A DNA stretch of 10,484 nucleotides from Pseudomonadota bacterium. Lineage in GTDB: Bacteria > Pseudomonadota > Alphaproteobacteria > Acetobacterales > Acetobacteraceae. The stretch spans positions 1-10,484 of the forward strand of contig JAKBAQ010000085.1 in the NCBI GenBank assembly GCA_021808985.1, written 5' to 3'. The notes under the pieces are model-generated. The model worked only from the letters and a program-made list of their open reading frames with translations. It did no database searches and was not told the DNA's origin. Shown here one piece after another: positions 1-6,078 of the stretch; position 1 is the stretch's first letter; each line of letters opens with the position of its first letter. A program made the translations under genes and the position numbers.

Positions 1-262
1 TGCGGGCCTGCAGGGCCGGGATGATGCCATCAAAGCTCTGGCTCACGAACACGCATTTCACCTTCAGCTCGGCGCAGATCGCGCGGCCAAGGTCAATGTC
101 AAAGCCAACGAACTTGCCGCTGGGGGAAAGACTCTCAAAGGGCGGATAGGTCGCGTCCACGCCAAATGTGATCTTGGTCATGGCCTTGGCGGAAGCCAGG
201 GCCGGTGCGAGCGCGGCCATGGCGGCGACGGCGAACGCCGCCGCGCGGATGAATTTTTTCAT
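1..262 (-). CDS. Amino-acid ABC transporter substrate-binding protein (family 3), N-terminal part
   Basis: Only the first 87 codons lie in the window; the gene runs off the left edge. The product begins MKKFIRAAAFAVAAMAAL and has a typical Sec signal peptide: KK-x2-R n-region, an Ala-rich core and a likely cleavage near residues 22-26 (ALASA). The mature part reads TKITFGVDATYPPFES, then GFDIDLGRAICAEL at about 53-66, which fits the family 3 solute-binding signature G-F-D-x-D-[L]-x3-[AI], and then FDGIIPALQAR. Proteins of this class (HisJ/ArgT/GlnH-like) bind polar amino acids in the periplasm and deliver them to a membrane permease. The ligand cannot be told from this fragment. The start is fixed by GGGAGA six bases upstream of the ATG. 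It follows the F0 genes on the same strand after 120 bp, but a candidate promoter in that gap suggests separate transcription. Permease and ATPase genes may lie beyond position 1. Confidence 0.9.
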   Translation of the reverse strand, partial: MKKFIRAAAFAVAAMAALAPALASAKAMTKITFGVDATYPPFESLSPSGKFVGFDIDLGRAICAELKVKCVFVSQSFDGIIPALQAR

Positions 263-267
263 AAAAG

Positions 268-273
268 TCTCCC
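268..273 (-). promoter_or_regulatory. Ribosome binding site of the substrate-binding protein gene
   Basis: On the minus strand GGGAGA lies five bases before the ATG at 262-260. It is a strong Shine-Dalgarno match at a usable distance and supports the start chosen for the binding-protein gene. Confidence 0.7.
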
Positions 274-290
274 AAAAGATTGTTCCGTGG

Positions 291-311
291 CCCGCGCCGG
301 CATGGCGCGGG
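291..311. repeat. Perfect 8-bp inverted repeat between atpF and the binding-protein gene
   Basis: CCCGCGCC (291-298) and GGCGCGGG (304-311) are perfect reverse complements around a five-base loop. In minus-strand RNA this is an all-GC hairpin 18 bases before the GGGAGA ribosome binding site. No U-run follows on either strand, so it is not a textbook intrinsic terminator. It may help end the F0 transcript or be a structured leader of the downstream gene. Confidence 0.5.
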
Positions 312-322
312 GCGGCGGTGTC

Positions 323-350
323 ATCTTAGTGTAATCAAACGGTCAGGCAA
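323..350 (-). promoter_or_regulatory. Candidate promoter of the substrate-binding protein gene
   Basis: On the minus strand TTGCCT (350-345) is separated by 16 bases from TAAGAT (328-323); each hexamer matches the sigma-70 consensus at four of six positions. It would give a leader of about 55 bases containing the GC hairpin at 291-311. The segment is locally richer in A+T than its surroundings. This rests on consensus matching alone. Confidence 0.35.
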
Positions 351-382
351 CGGGGGGTTGGGAGATTTCAGCCCCGTGGCGC

Positions 383-901
383 TCAGCCCGCGCGGCGCAG
401 CGCGGTGGGGATGCCGGCGATCGCCTGGTCAATTCTGTCGGCCTCGGTGGGCGTGGCGAAGCCCTCGCGCAGGATTTGCGCGCTGGCGGCGGTTGCGATG
501 TCAATCGCGGCGGCGCGCACGTCCTTCACGGCGGCCGCCTCGGCGGCGGCGATGCGCTCCATCGCCAGGCGCTCGCGCCGGGCGGCGGTGGCCTTGGCGT
601 CGGCTTCCAGCTCGGCGGCCATGCGGGCCGCCTCGGCATGGGCCGAGGCCAGGATCTGCTTCGCGTCCTCGGCGGCCTGGGCCTGGCGGGCCTTGGCGTC
701 GGCCAGCATGGCCTGCGCCTCCTGCTTCAGCCGCGCGGCTTCCTCCAGCGCGTCACGCACGCTCTGCGCCCGGGCGTCGAGCATCGCGGCGATGGGGGCG
801 ATGATTTTGCGGCCCGCCAGCAGCGCGAAGATGGCCACCGCGACGAACACCCAGAAGGCGCCGTGCGTCCAGGGGGTGAAACTCAGGGCCTGGTATTCCA
901 T
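383..901 (-). CDS. atpF: F0F1 ATP synthase subunit b
   Basis: A 172-residue protein with one N-terminal membrane helix (about residues 13-30, FWVFVAVAIFALLAG), followed by a long Ala/Glu/Lys/Arg-rich helix of b-type stator subunits (RKIIAPIAAMLDAR, then repeated A-E-A segments). Subunit b forms, with b', the peripheral stalk that joins subunit a in the membrane to F1 and holds it against rotation. Length and architecture are normal for the family. It is the last gene of the F0 group. Its ATG lies three bases after the stop codon of b', with a GGAAGG about 11 bases upstream inside the end of b'. It is called b rather than b' because it lacks the extended N-terminus of the preceding gene and because of the order a-c-b'-b known from photosynthetic and related alphaproteobacteria. 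Assignment of b versus b' between the two paralogues is the only real uncertainty. Confidence 0.93.
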   Translation of the reverse strand: MEYQALSFTPWTHGAFWVFVAVAIFALLAGRKIIAPIAAMLDARAQSVRDALEEAARLKQEAQAMLADAKARQAQAAEDAKQILASAHAEAARMAAELEADAKATAARRERLAMERIAAAEAAAVKDVRAAAIDIATAASAQILREGFATPTEADRIDQAIAGIPTALRRAG

Positions 902-904
902 CGC

Positions 905-1474
905 TTAAGCCGCCTTCCGCGCGGCCAGGGCGTCGTCCACGCGCTGGCTCAGAATGTCCGCCCCGGGCGCGCCGCCCGTGAGCTTGTGCAATATGCTCCC
1001 GGCGGCCTCGGCCGCCACCGGCTTGATGGCCGCCATGGCGGCCTGGCGCGCCTGGTCGATCCGCGCCTCGGATTCAGCCAGTTTCTGGTCCAGGCTGAGG
1101 GCGAGCGCCGCCGCCTGCGCCAGGGCCTCGGCCTTGGCCTTGGCCACGGCCTGCGCCACTTCGGCGCTGGCGGTGCCGCGCGCCTGGGTCATGGTCGCGT
1201 TCAGCGCCGCCACGGCCTGGTCGGCCGTGATTTTCGCCGTGCGCGCCGCCGCCAGGTCCTGCGCGATCACATTCGCGCGGTTGGCCAGCACCTTCCCCAT
1301 TTCCGGCAGGCCCCAGCGGGCCAGCACCAGGTAGAGCGCCACCAGAATCACGACCATCCACACCACCTGATACGAGGTGAGGGGGTTGGCGAAATCCATC
1401 TGCGGCATGGTCCCGTCCGCCAGGGCGGCGGCGGGGCTGAGGCTCAGCAGAGCGATGGTGGCGAGGCGGCGCAT
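905..1474 (-). CDS. atpF2: F0F1 ATP synthase subunit b' (second b-type stator subunit)
   Basis: A 189-residue paralogue of subunit b. It has an N-terminal extension (MRRLATIALLSLSPAAALADG) that resembles a signal peptide, then MPQMDFANPLTSYQVVWMVVI leading into the membrane helix (about 36-53). Next come the basic turn ARWGLPEMGKVLANR and a long Ala-rich coiled helix to about residue 165. Alphaproteobacteria and cyanobacteria commonly use a b/b' heterodimer where E. coli uses two identical b chains; this gene and the next give that arrangement. The start codon shares one base with the stop of atpE (TAATG) and no Shine-Dalgarno is evident, so translation is probably coupled to atpE. Whether the N-terminal extension is removed or stays as a second membrane segment cannot be judged from sequence alone. 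Confidence 0.92.
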   Translation of the reverse strand: MRRLATIALLSLSPAAALADGTMPQMDFANPLTSYQVVWMVVILVALYLVLARWGLPEMGKVLANRANVIAQDLAAARTAKITADQAVAALNATMTQARGTASAEVAQAVAKAKAEALAQAAALALSLDQKLAESEARIDQARQAAMAAIKPVAAEAAGSILHKLTGGAPGADILSQRVDDALAARKAA

Positions 1475-1710
1475 TAGGTGAACAGGATGATCAGCGCGAT
1501 GACCAGCGCGTAGAGCGCCACCGCCTCGGTGAGCGCGAAGCCGAGCAGAACGTCGCGGAACATGGTGTCACGCGCGGCGGGGTTGCGGCCAACGGAGGAG
1601 ACGAACGAGCCGAACAGGTTGCCGATACCAACGCCCGCACCGGCGACGCCGATGGTGGCAAGACCGGCGCCAATGTCTTTGGCGAGCAGAGCGGCTGACT
1701 GAGGATCCAT
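1474..1710 (-). CDS. atpE: F0F1 ATP synthase subunit c
   Basis: A 78-residue hairpin of two membrane helices that forms the rotating c-ring. Helix 1 holds the Gly-rich packing motif GVAGAGVGIGNLFGSF (21-36), the cytoplasmic loop contains RNP (42-44), and helix 2 holds the ion-carrying carboxylate Glu62 (ALTEAVALYALV). The Na+ ligands known from Ilyobacter-type rings are absent: the helix-1 Gln position is Ile29 and the Ser/Thr after the Glu is Ala63, so the coupling ion is inferred to be H+. The frame is open for 32 codons upstream (to 1806), but that extension lies over the end of atpB and is not c-like; MDPQSAALLAKDIG with an AAAGGA site is the proper start. The sequence is normal in length and complete. 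Confidence 0.96.
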   Translation of the reverse strand: MDPQSAALLAKDIGAGLATIGVAGAGVGIGNLFGSFVSSVGRNPAARDTMFRDVLLGFALTEAVALYALVIALIILFT

Positions 1711-1750
1711 ATTAAACTTTCCTTTCCGAAACGTCTTTAAGCAAGAGTGA
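1711..1750 (-). promoter_or_regulatory. atpE leader: AT-leaning translation initiation region
   Basis: The gap between the atpB stop and the atpE start is 40 bases at 35% GC (14 of 40, counted), far below the surrounding coding DNA. On the minus strand it contains TTTCGGAAAGGAAAG, with AAAGGA nine bases before the ATG. This is the only F0 junction with a real gap and a strong Shine-Dalgarno. It is consistent with the extra translation subunit c needs; an A/U-rich initiation enhancer before atpE is known in E. coli, and the parallel here is inference. Confidence 0.55.
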
Positions 1751-2503
1751 TCAATGCATGTGCACGGCATCGTGCAGATACAGGCAGGTGAGGATGGCGA
1801 ACACATAGGCCTGCAGCCCCGCCACCAGCAATTCCAGCGCCGCCAGCGCCACGTTGAGGCCGAGCGGCACCACCGCGGCGAACGCGCCGAAAACCCCGAA
1901 GCTCGCCACCAGCATGAGCATGAAGCCGGCGAACACCTCCCACATCACGTGCCCGGCGGTCATATTCGCGAATAAACGAACCGAGAGCGAAACGGGACGC
2001 GAGAGGTAGGAGATGATCTCGATGGGCACCAGCAGGGGCAGCAGCCAGGCCGGCACGCCGTGCGGCACGAAGAATTTGAAGAAGCGCAGGCCGTGCGTGT
2101 AGAAGCCGACCCCGGTGGAGAACAGGAACACGAACAGCGCCAGGCTGAGCGTGACCGCGATGTGCGAGGTGAAGGCGAAGAAATACGGGAACAGGCCGAG
2201 CAGGTTGCCGAGCAGCACGAAGCTGAAAATGGTGAACACCAGGGGGAAGAAACGCAGGCCTTCCTCGCCGATCGTGTCAACGCACATATTGTGCACGAAT
2301 TCGTACAGCAGCTCCACCAGCGCCTGGCCGCGGCCGGGCACCAGCGCGCGGGCGCGCAGGCCCACGGTGAAGATGAGGGTGATGATGACCGCGGCGGCCA
2401 GCATGGCTTCGTTGGAGTTGGTGAAATCCACCGCGCGGCCAAGCGGCCCCAGGCCCGTGGTGAGGCTGAATTGTCCGAGCGCGTCGATCGTTGGGCCTGC
2501 CAT
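1751..2503 (-). CDS. atpB: F0F1 ATP synthase subunit a
   Basis: A 250-residue polytopic membrane protein that forms the two proton half-channels against the c-ring. The signature block PVSLSVRLFANMTAGH is present; Arg176 is the essential arginine (E. coli Arg210). Other aligned channel residues are Glu162 (E. coli Glu196), His185 (E. coli Glu219), Glu224 (E. coli His245) and Gln231 (E. coli Gln252). The His/Glu pair is therefore exchanged relative to E. coli, an exchange known in other ATP synthases. Hydrophobic segments lie near 33-50, 85-108, 114-136, 152-168, 187-215 and 216-243. The start ATG overlaps the atpI stop by one base (TAATG), so translation is probably coupled. The sequence is intact and of usual alphaproteobacterial length. 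Confidence 0.96.
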   Translation of the reverse strand: MAGPTIDALGQFSLTTGLGPLGRAVDFTNSNEAMLAAAVIITLIFTVGLRARALVPGRGQALVELLYEFVHNMCVDTIGEEGLRFFPLVFTIFSFVLLGNLLGLFPYFFAFTSHIAVTLSLALFVFLFSTGVGFYTHGLRFFKFFVPHGVPAWLLPLLVPIEIISYLSRPVSLSVRLFANMTAGHVMWEVFAGFMLMLVASFGVFGAFAAVVPLGLNVALAALELLVAGLQAYVFAILTCLYLHDAVHMH

Positions 2504-2820
2504 TACTTCTTATCCCGTCCGCCGTCAGTTTTTCCAGCGGCCCGCACCAGATTGCGCAAGCCGGCCGCCATGCCAACCGGCACCATCACAAGCATCAGCC
2601 ATGGCTTGGTGTGAAACAGCCTGTCCAGGCCCCAACCAATCACCACGGCGATGACCATGGCGGCCACCAGCTCAACCCCCAGACGCATGGCGAAATTAAC
2701 AGCCTGGCTTGCCGCCCCCGCGCGCGAGCGCGACGGATCCTGCTTTTTCCGACCCTGGGCCGCCGCCTGCGCTGCCGCAAGCCGTTGCTCAAAGGTCTCT
2801 TTACCCCGACCGTTGTTCAT
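2503..2820 (-). CDS. atpI: ATP synthase protein I (AtpI/AtpZ-like assembly factor)
   Basis: A 105-residue protein with a charged cytoplasmic N-terminus (residues 1-35, rich in Arg/Lys/Gln) and two membrane helices (about 46-65 and 72-90). Between and within them is IGWGLDRLFHTKPWLMLVMV, which matches the G-x2-L-D-x4-T-x-P pattern of the ATPase gene 1 family, followed by PVGMAAGLRN. AtpI-type proteins are not part of the finished enzyme; they have been linked to c-ring assembly and Mg2+ supply. It is the first gene of the F0 group, with a candidate promoter directly upstream and a one-base overlap with atpB. The start has only a weak AGG close to the ATG; no better in-frame start is visible. 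AtpI and AtpZ are small, divergent families, so the choice between them is not certain. Confidence 0.85.
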   Translation of the reverse strand: MNNGRGKETFEQRLAAAQAAAQGRKKQDPSRSRAGAASQAVNFAMRLGVELVAAMVIAVVIGWGLDRLFHTKPWLMLVMVPVGMAAGLRNLVRAAGKTDGGRDKK

Positions 2821-2862
2821 GCACCTGTTTTCAGCGGTTCCGCGCCGCCGGAAGTTGGCCGG

Positions 2863-2891
2863 TTGCTACCTATCCCCCCCTGACCTGTCAA
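2863..2891 (-). promoter_or_regulatory. Candidate promoter of the F0 operon
   Basis: On the minus strand a perfect -35 TTGACA (2891-2886) is followed after 17 bases by TAGCAA (2868-2863), a weak -10 with three of six matches. A start of transcription near 2856 would give a leader of about 36 bases before atpI. A run of seven G lies in the spacer. The perfect -35 in non-coding DNA directly before the operon makes a promoter likely; the -10 is uncertain. Confidence 0.45.
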
Positions 2892-2901
2892 GAATGTCAG
2901 G
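2879..2901. promoter_or_regulatory. Dyad overlapping the -35 of the F0 promoter (possible operator)
   Basis: CCTGAC (2879-2884) and GTCAGG (2896-2901) form a perfect 6-bp inverted repeat with an 11-base spacer, and a third half-site GTCA lies at 2887-2890. The -35 hexamer sits inside it. On the minus strand a G-run, not a T-run, follows, so it is a poor intrinsic terminator for holC and better read as a possible protein-binding site. Confidence 0.3.
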
Positions 2902-2933
2902 AGCTGAATGTTACAATCAGGGCGATTAAGTTT

Positions 2934-3377
2934 TCAGCTCGCCTTTTCCCAGCCATTTTCACCCTGCTTCCAGTAGGTGAGAGCATGGCCGGCGGCCTTG
3001 GCGGCGCGCCAGCGCGCGCGCGCGGCGGCCAGTTCGGCCTCGTCGGCGCCGTCAAACAGGTCGAACACCCGCTTGTAGGGCGCCATTTCAGCCACGGCGC
3101 CGCCCAGGCGGAACAAAAAGGCGGCGCCGGCGGGGTTTTCATCCTCTGTGGTCAGAAAAATCGGCTGCCAGTGCGGGTGCGGGGTGGCCTTGGTGCCGTG
3201 GGGCAGCCAGTCTGGCTGGCGGGCCTGCCAGAGGCTGGCATCCAGCGCCGCCAGTTGTGCGTCATTCCTGCACACCACCACGGCGCGCTCGCCCGCCGCC
3301 AGCGTGCGCCCGAGCAGGGCGGGCAGGGCGGCGGCGGCATCCATGCGGGTGAGGTGATAGAACCCGGCTTCGGCCAT
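2934..3377 (-). CDS. holC: DNA polymerase III subunit chi
   Basis: A 147-residue protein that matches HolC along its length: FYHLT at the N-terminus (6-10), LPALLGRTLAAGERAVVVC (18-36), LDASLW (45-50), WLPHG (57-61), PIFLTT (72-77), NPAGAAFLF (81-89), RVFDLFDG (103-110), and the C-terminal block AARARWRAAKAAGHALTYWK (118-137). Chi belongs to the clamp-loader complex and links it, with psi, to single-strand binding protein at the replication fork. The frame stays open to 3941, but the upstream part lies inside mrp on the same strand in another frame and does not resemble HolC, so the start is the ATG at 3377. That ATG overlaps the mrp stop by one base (TGATG), implying coupled translation. Linkage of holC to mrp is a matter of location; no functional tie is established here. 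Confidence 0.93.
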   Translation of the reverse strand: MAEAGFYHLTRMDAAAALPALLGRTLAAGERAVVVCRNDAQLAALDASLWQARQPDWLPHGTKATPHPHWQPIFLTTEDENPAGAAFLFRLGGAVAEMAPYKRVFDLFDGADEAELAAARARWRAAKAAGHALTYWKQGENGWEKAS

Positions 3378-4414
3378 CAGTCGATCACGATCGGCGGCGG
3401 GGCGGGGCGCTCTGGCGCCAGGGCGCCGGCCAGCGCCGCCGCCACGGCCCGCAGCGCCGCCGCCGCCGGGCCTTGCGGCGAGGCCGCGCAGACCGGCGTG
3501 CCGGCGTCGCCGGTTTCGCGGATTTCCAGCAGCAGCGGCACCTCGCCCAAAAACGGCACGCCCATGCGCGCCGCCTCGGCCGCGGCGCCGCCATGGCCGA
3601 ACACGTCGCTGCGCGCGCCGCAATGCGGGCAGCTGAAATAGGACATGTTCTCCACGATCCCCAGCACCGGCACATTCACCTGGGTGAACATCTTCACGCC
3701 GCGGCGGGCGTCGATCAGGGCGATGTCCTGCGGGGTGGAGACCACGACCGCGCCGGCCAGCCGCGCCTTTTGCGCCAGGGTGAGCTGGATGTCTCCGGTG
3801 CCGGGGGGCATGTCGACCAGCAGAACGTCGAGCGCGCCCCATTCCACCTGGGTGAGCATCTGGCTCAGCGCGCCGGTGGCCATCGGGCCGCGCCAGACCA
3901 TCGCGGTGTCGCCATCGACCAGAAAGCCGATGGACATGCATTTGAGGCCCCAGGCTTCCAGCGGGATCATCTTGCCGGCGCGCACCTCGGGCTTGCGCTC
4001 CAGCCCGAGCATGCGGGGCAGGGAGGGGCCGTATATGTCGGCGTCCAGCAGGCCCACACGCAGGCCGCTCTGCGCCAGCGCCACCGCGAGGTTGACCGCA
4101 ACGGTGGATTTGCCCACCCCGCCCTTGCCCGAGGCCACCGCGACCACCGACTTGACCCCCGGCAGCACCGGCGCGGCGGGCGGCGGGGATGGCGGCGGCG
4201 CCTTGTGCGCGGTGAACACCACGGCGGCGTTGCGAACCCCCGGCAGGGCGGCGAGGGCGGCCTCCACATCGCGGCGCAGCGGCTCCAGCGCCGCCGCGTC
4301 CTCGCGCCGGATGGCCAGGGTTAGCTGCACCAGCCCGCCGCTGACATGCAGGCCATCAAACATTGTGCCGAGATTGAACGGCGCGAGCGCCGCGCGGATG
4401 TCATCTTCATTCAT
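3377..4414 (-). CDS. mrp: Mrp/ApbC-type iron-sulfur cluster carrier ATPase
   Basis: A 345-residue P-loop protein. Residues 1-70 form a short MIP18/DUF59-like domain, residues 72-82 a Pro/Ala linker (APPPSPPPAAP), and the rest the MinD-like ATPase. The deviant Walker A is SGKGGVGKST (95-104), switch I is DADIYGPS (124-131) and the Walker B region is VDMPPGTGD (200-208). The cluster-binding CxxC is C262-P-H-C265 in SYFSCPHCG. These are the hallmarks of the ApbC/Mrp/NBP35 family, which bind a labile [4Fe-4S] cluster at a dimer interface and pass it to target enzymes. Length and motifs are complete. The same frame is open far upstream (to 5800), but that stretch is antisense to the protease gene and has no homology; MNEDDIRAAL is the family-like start. 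No clear Shine-Dalgarno precedes it. holC follows with a one-base overlap. Confidence 0.95.
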   Translation of the reverse strand: MNEDDIRAALAPFNLGTMFDGLHVSGGLVQLTLAIRREDAAALEPLRRDVEAALAALPGVRNAAVVFTAHKAPPPSPPPAAPVLPGVKSVVAVASGKGGVGKSTVAVNLAVALAQSGLRVGLLDADIYGPSLPRMLGLERKPEVRAGKMIPLEAWGLKCMSIGFLVDGDTAMVWRGPMATGALSQMLTQVEWGALDVLLVDMPPGTGDIQLTLAQKARLAGAVVVSTPQDIALIDARRGVKMFTQVNVPVLGIVENMSYFSCPHCGARSDVFGHGGAAAEAARMGVPFLGEVPLLLEIRETGDAGTPVCAASPQGPAAAALRAVAAALAGALAPERPAPPPIVID

Positions 4415-4489
4415 GCCCGCAGCTTTAACGCAGCGCTGTGGCGTGTCCACCCTCTTGCGGAGATGGCCGCCCCGCCACACAATTTGGCC
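4415..4489. promoter_or_regulatory. Short divergent control region between mrp and the HtrA-type protease gene
   Basis: These 75 bases must hold the starts of both divergent genes unless transcripts begin inside the opposing gene. On the minus strand TGGACA (4449-4444, five of six matches) is 16 bases from TAAAGC (4427-4422, three of six), which would start mrp transcription almost at its ATG. TGTGGCG (4437-4443) and CGCCACA (4473-4479) form a 7-bp inverted repeat around 29 bases. No convincing plus-strand promoter or Shine-Dalgarno is visible. Confidence 0.3.
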
Positions 4490-5938
4490 ATGACCCTGCC
4501 GCGCCGCCTGCTCATCACCGCCATCCTCCTCACCGCCACCGGGCTGACGCTGAGCGGCGCCGCCGCGCGGGCCTCCAGCCTGCCGCAGCTGGCCGACCTG
4601 GCCGCGCGGGTGATGCCGGCGGTGGTGAGCATCGCGAGCACGGACCCGGTGGCGCCCGGCGATGAGGGCGCGGGCGATGGCGCCGCCCAGGCCGCCGCTG
4701 ATACATCGGGCGCGCTGGATACCTCGGGCAGCGTGCTGCCGCCGCCCAAGGCCATCGAGGCGCTGGGCTCGGGCTTTCTCATCACCCCCACCGGCTATAT
4801 TCTGACCAATGCGCATGTCATCGCCGGGTCGGCCAGCATCAGCGTCAGCTTCCAGGATGGCACGATCGTTCCGGCCACCGTCGTCGGCCGCGATGGCGAC
4901 GCCGACCTCGCGGTGCTGAAGGTGGATGTGGGCCATCCGCTGCCATTTGTGAAATTCGGTGATTCCGGGGCGCTGCGCGTGGGAGACTGGGTGCTGGCCG
5001 TGGGCAACCCATACGGGCTGCCGGGCAGCGCGTCTGCCGGTATCGTCAGCGCGCTGGACCGCAATATCAACCAGGGTGCGTATGACGATTTCATCCAGAC
5101 CGACGCCGCCATCAACCGGGGCAATTCCGGCGGGCCGCTGTTCAACCTCGCGGGCCGGGTGGTTGGGGTGGATTCCGCCATCTACTCGCCCTCGGGCGGC
5201 TCGGTGGGCATCGGCTTCGCCATTCCCTCGGCCATGGCCGCGCCGGTGGCGCAGGCGCTGATGGCCACCGGCAGCATGACGCGCGGCTGGCTGGGCGCGG
5301 CGACGCAGGAGATCACCCCGCAGATCCAGGCCGTGCTCGGCCTGCCGGGCGTGGCGGGCGCGCTGGTGGGCAGCGTTGCGCCCAACGGGCCGGCCAAGGG
5401 CATATTGGAGCCGGGCGATGTGATAACCGCGCTGGGCGGCGTGCCCATAGACAGCCCGCGCGCCTTGTTCATCCGCACCGCGCAGATTCCGGCGGGCACC
5501 GTGGCCAGAATCAAATTCTGGCGCGACGGGCGGGCGCACGGCGCGGCGCTGCGCATCACCGCGCCGCCGCCGGCGCTGGATGAGAGCATTCCCCCCGCGA
5601 CCCCGCCGGCGCCCAGCACCATCAGCCTCGCCGGCATCGGGCTCACCATATCCACCAGCGCCGCCGATGGCGGGGGGGCGCGGGTTAGCGCCGTGGCCGC
5701 CAGGGGGGCGGCGGGGATGGCGGGGATTCTCGCGGGGAATGTGATCGAGCAGATCAACGGCCAGGCGGTGAGCGCGGCCAGCCTGCGGGCCCAGCTGCAA
5801 GGGCTGGTGAAGGCCGGGCTGCCCGCGGCGACCTTGCTGATCAGCGGTGACCTCGCCGATGGCAGCGACCCGGGGCCGCGCTGGGTTTCAGTGCCGCTGA
5901 CGGCGCCGCCGCCCGCCAAGGCCAAGGCGCAGGGCTGA
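4490..5938 (+). CDS. Periplasmic HtrA/Deg-family serine protease with two PDZ domains
   Basis: A 482-residue secreted protease. Residues 1-29 form a signal peptide (PRR n-region, hydrophobic core, AARA-SS cleavage). The trypsin-like domain covers about 33-260 with the triad His109 (TNAHVI), Asp139 (DADLAVLKV) and Ser213 (GNSGGPLF). PDZ1 begins at RGWLGA (265-270) and ends near 358. A Pro-rich linker (358-376) leads to a diverged PDZ2 (about 377-470, with GMAGILAGNVIEQINGQAV). HtrA proteins degrade or refold damaged envelope proteins; DegP, DegQ and the alphaproteobacterial Do-like paralogues cannot be separated by eye, so no symbol is given. The segment 52-86 before the protease core is low-complexity and Ala/Gly/Asp-rich. 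The ATG at 4490 is chosen because it starts a proper signal peptide; an in-frame ATG at 4463 would add nine residues, and neither has a well-spaced Shine-Dalgarno. It is transcribed away from mrp. Confidence 0.93.
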   Translation: MTLPRRLLITAILLTATGLTLSGAAARASSLPQLADLAARVMPAVVSIASTDPVAPGDEGAGDGAAQAAADTSGALDTSGSVLPPPKAIEALGSGFLITPTGYILTNAHVIAGSASISVSFQDGTIVPATVVGRDGDADLAVLKVDVGHPLPFVKFGDSGALRVGDWVLAVGNPYGLPGSASAGIVSALDRNINQGAYDDFIQTDAAINRGNSGGPLFNLAGRVVGVDSAIYSPSGGSVGIGFAIPSAMAAPVAQALMATGSMTRGWLGAATQEITPQIQAVLGLPGVAGALVGSVAPNGPAKGILEPGDVITALGGVPIDSPRALFIRTAQIPAGTVARIKFWRDGRAHGAALRITAPPPALDESIPPATPPAPSTISLAGIGLTISTSAADGGGARVSAVAARGAAGMAGILAGNVIEQINGQAVSAASLRAQLQGLVKAGLPAATLLISGDLADGSDPGPRWVSVPLTAPPPAKAKAQG

Positions 5939-6045
5939 GCGCGGCCAGCGGCGCATATTCAGTGTGCGAACGCCGGAAGCCGATGCGGCGGGCGCATGGA
6001 AAAAACAAGAAGATTTTTAGAAAAAATTAAGCATAAATATTTATT

Positions 6046-6078
6046 AGATTCTTTTGCCAGGAATCTCCTTTGTTTTTT
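6046..6078 (+). terminator. Weak terminator-like hairpin after the HtrA-type protease gene
   Basis: AGATTC (6046-6051) and GAATCT (6061-6066) pair perfectly around nine bases and are followed by CCTTTGTTTTTT. The arrangement resembles an intrinsic terminator, but the stem is only six pairs with two G-C pairs and lies more than 100 bp beyond the protease stop. In such AT-rich DNA it could be chance. Confidence 0.2.

Noticed and set aside
405..1477. Long plus-strand open frames opposite the b and b' genes
   Set aside because: Low-complexity Arg/Gly/Ala/His products without motifs; the minus-strand F0 genes account for the region. These are GC-rich shadows.
1474..1710. Na+-coupled ATP synthase
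   Set aside because: The Gln in helix 1 and Ser/Thr after the carboxylate required for Na+ binding are replaced by Ile29 and Ala63.
1711..1806. N-terminal extension of atpE by 32 residues
   Set aside because: It overlaps the 3' end of atpB, is unlike any c subunit, and the ATG at 1710 has a proper ribosome binding site and the family-typical 78-residue length.
3378..3941. N-terminal extension of holC to 335 residues
   Set aside because: The extra part lies within mrp in a different frame and is Arg/Gly-rich without homology; HolC proteins are about 140-150 residues.
4415..5800. Very long minus-strand frame continuous with mrp, antisense to the protease gene
   Set aside because: The upstream part has no family resemblance, is Arg/Gly/His-rich as expected for a shadow frame of GC-rich DNA, and the plus-strand protease shows complete catalytic motifs.
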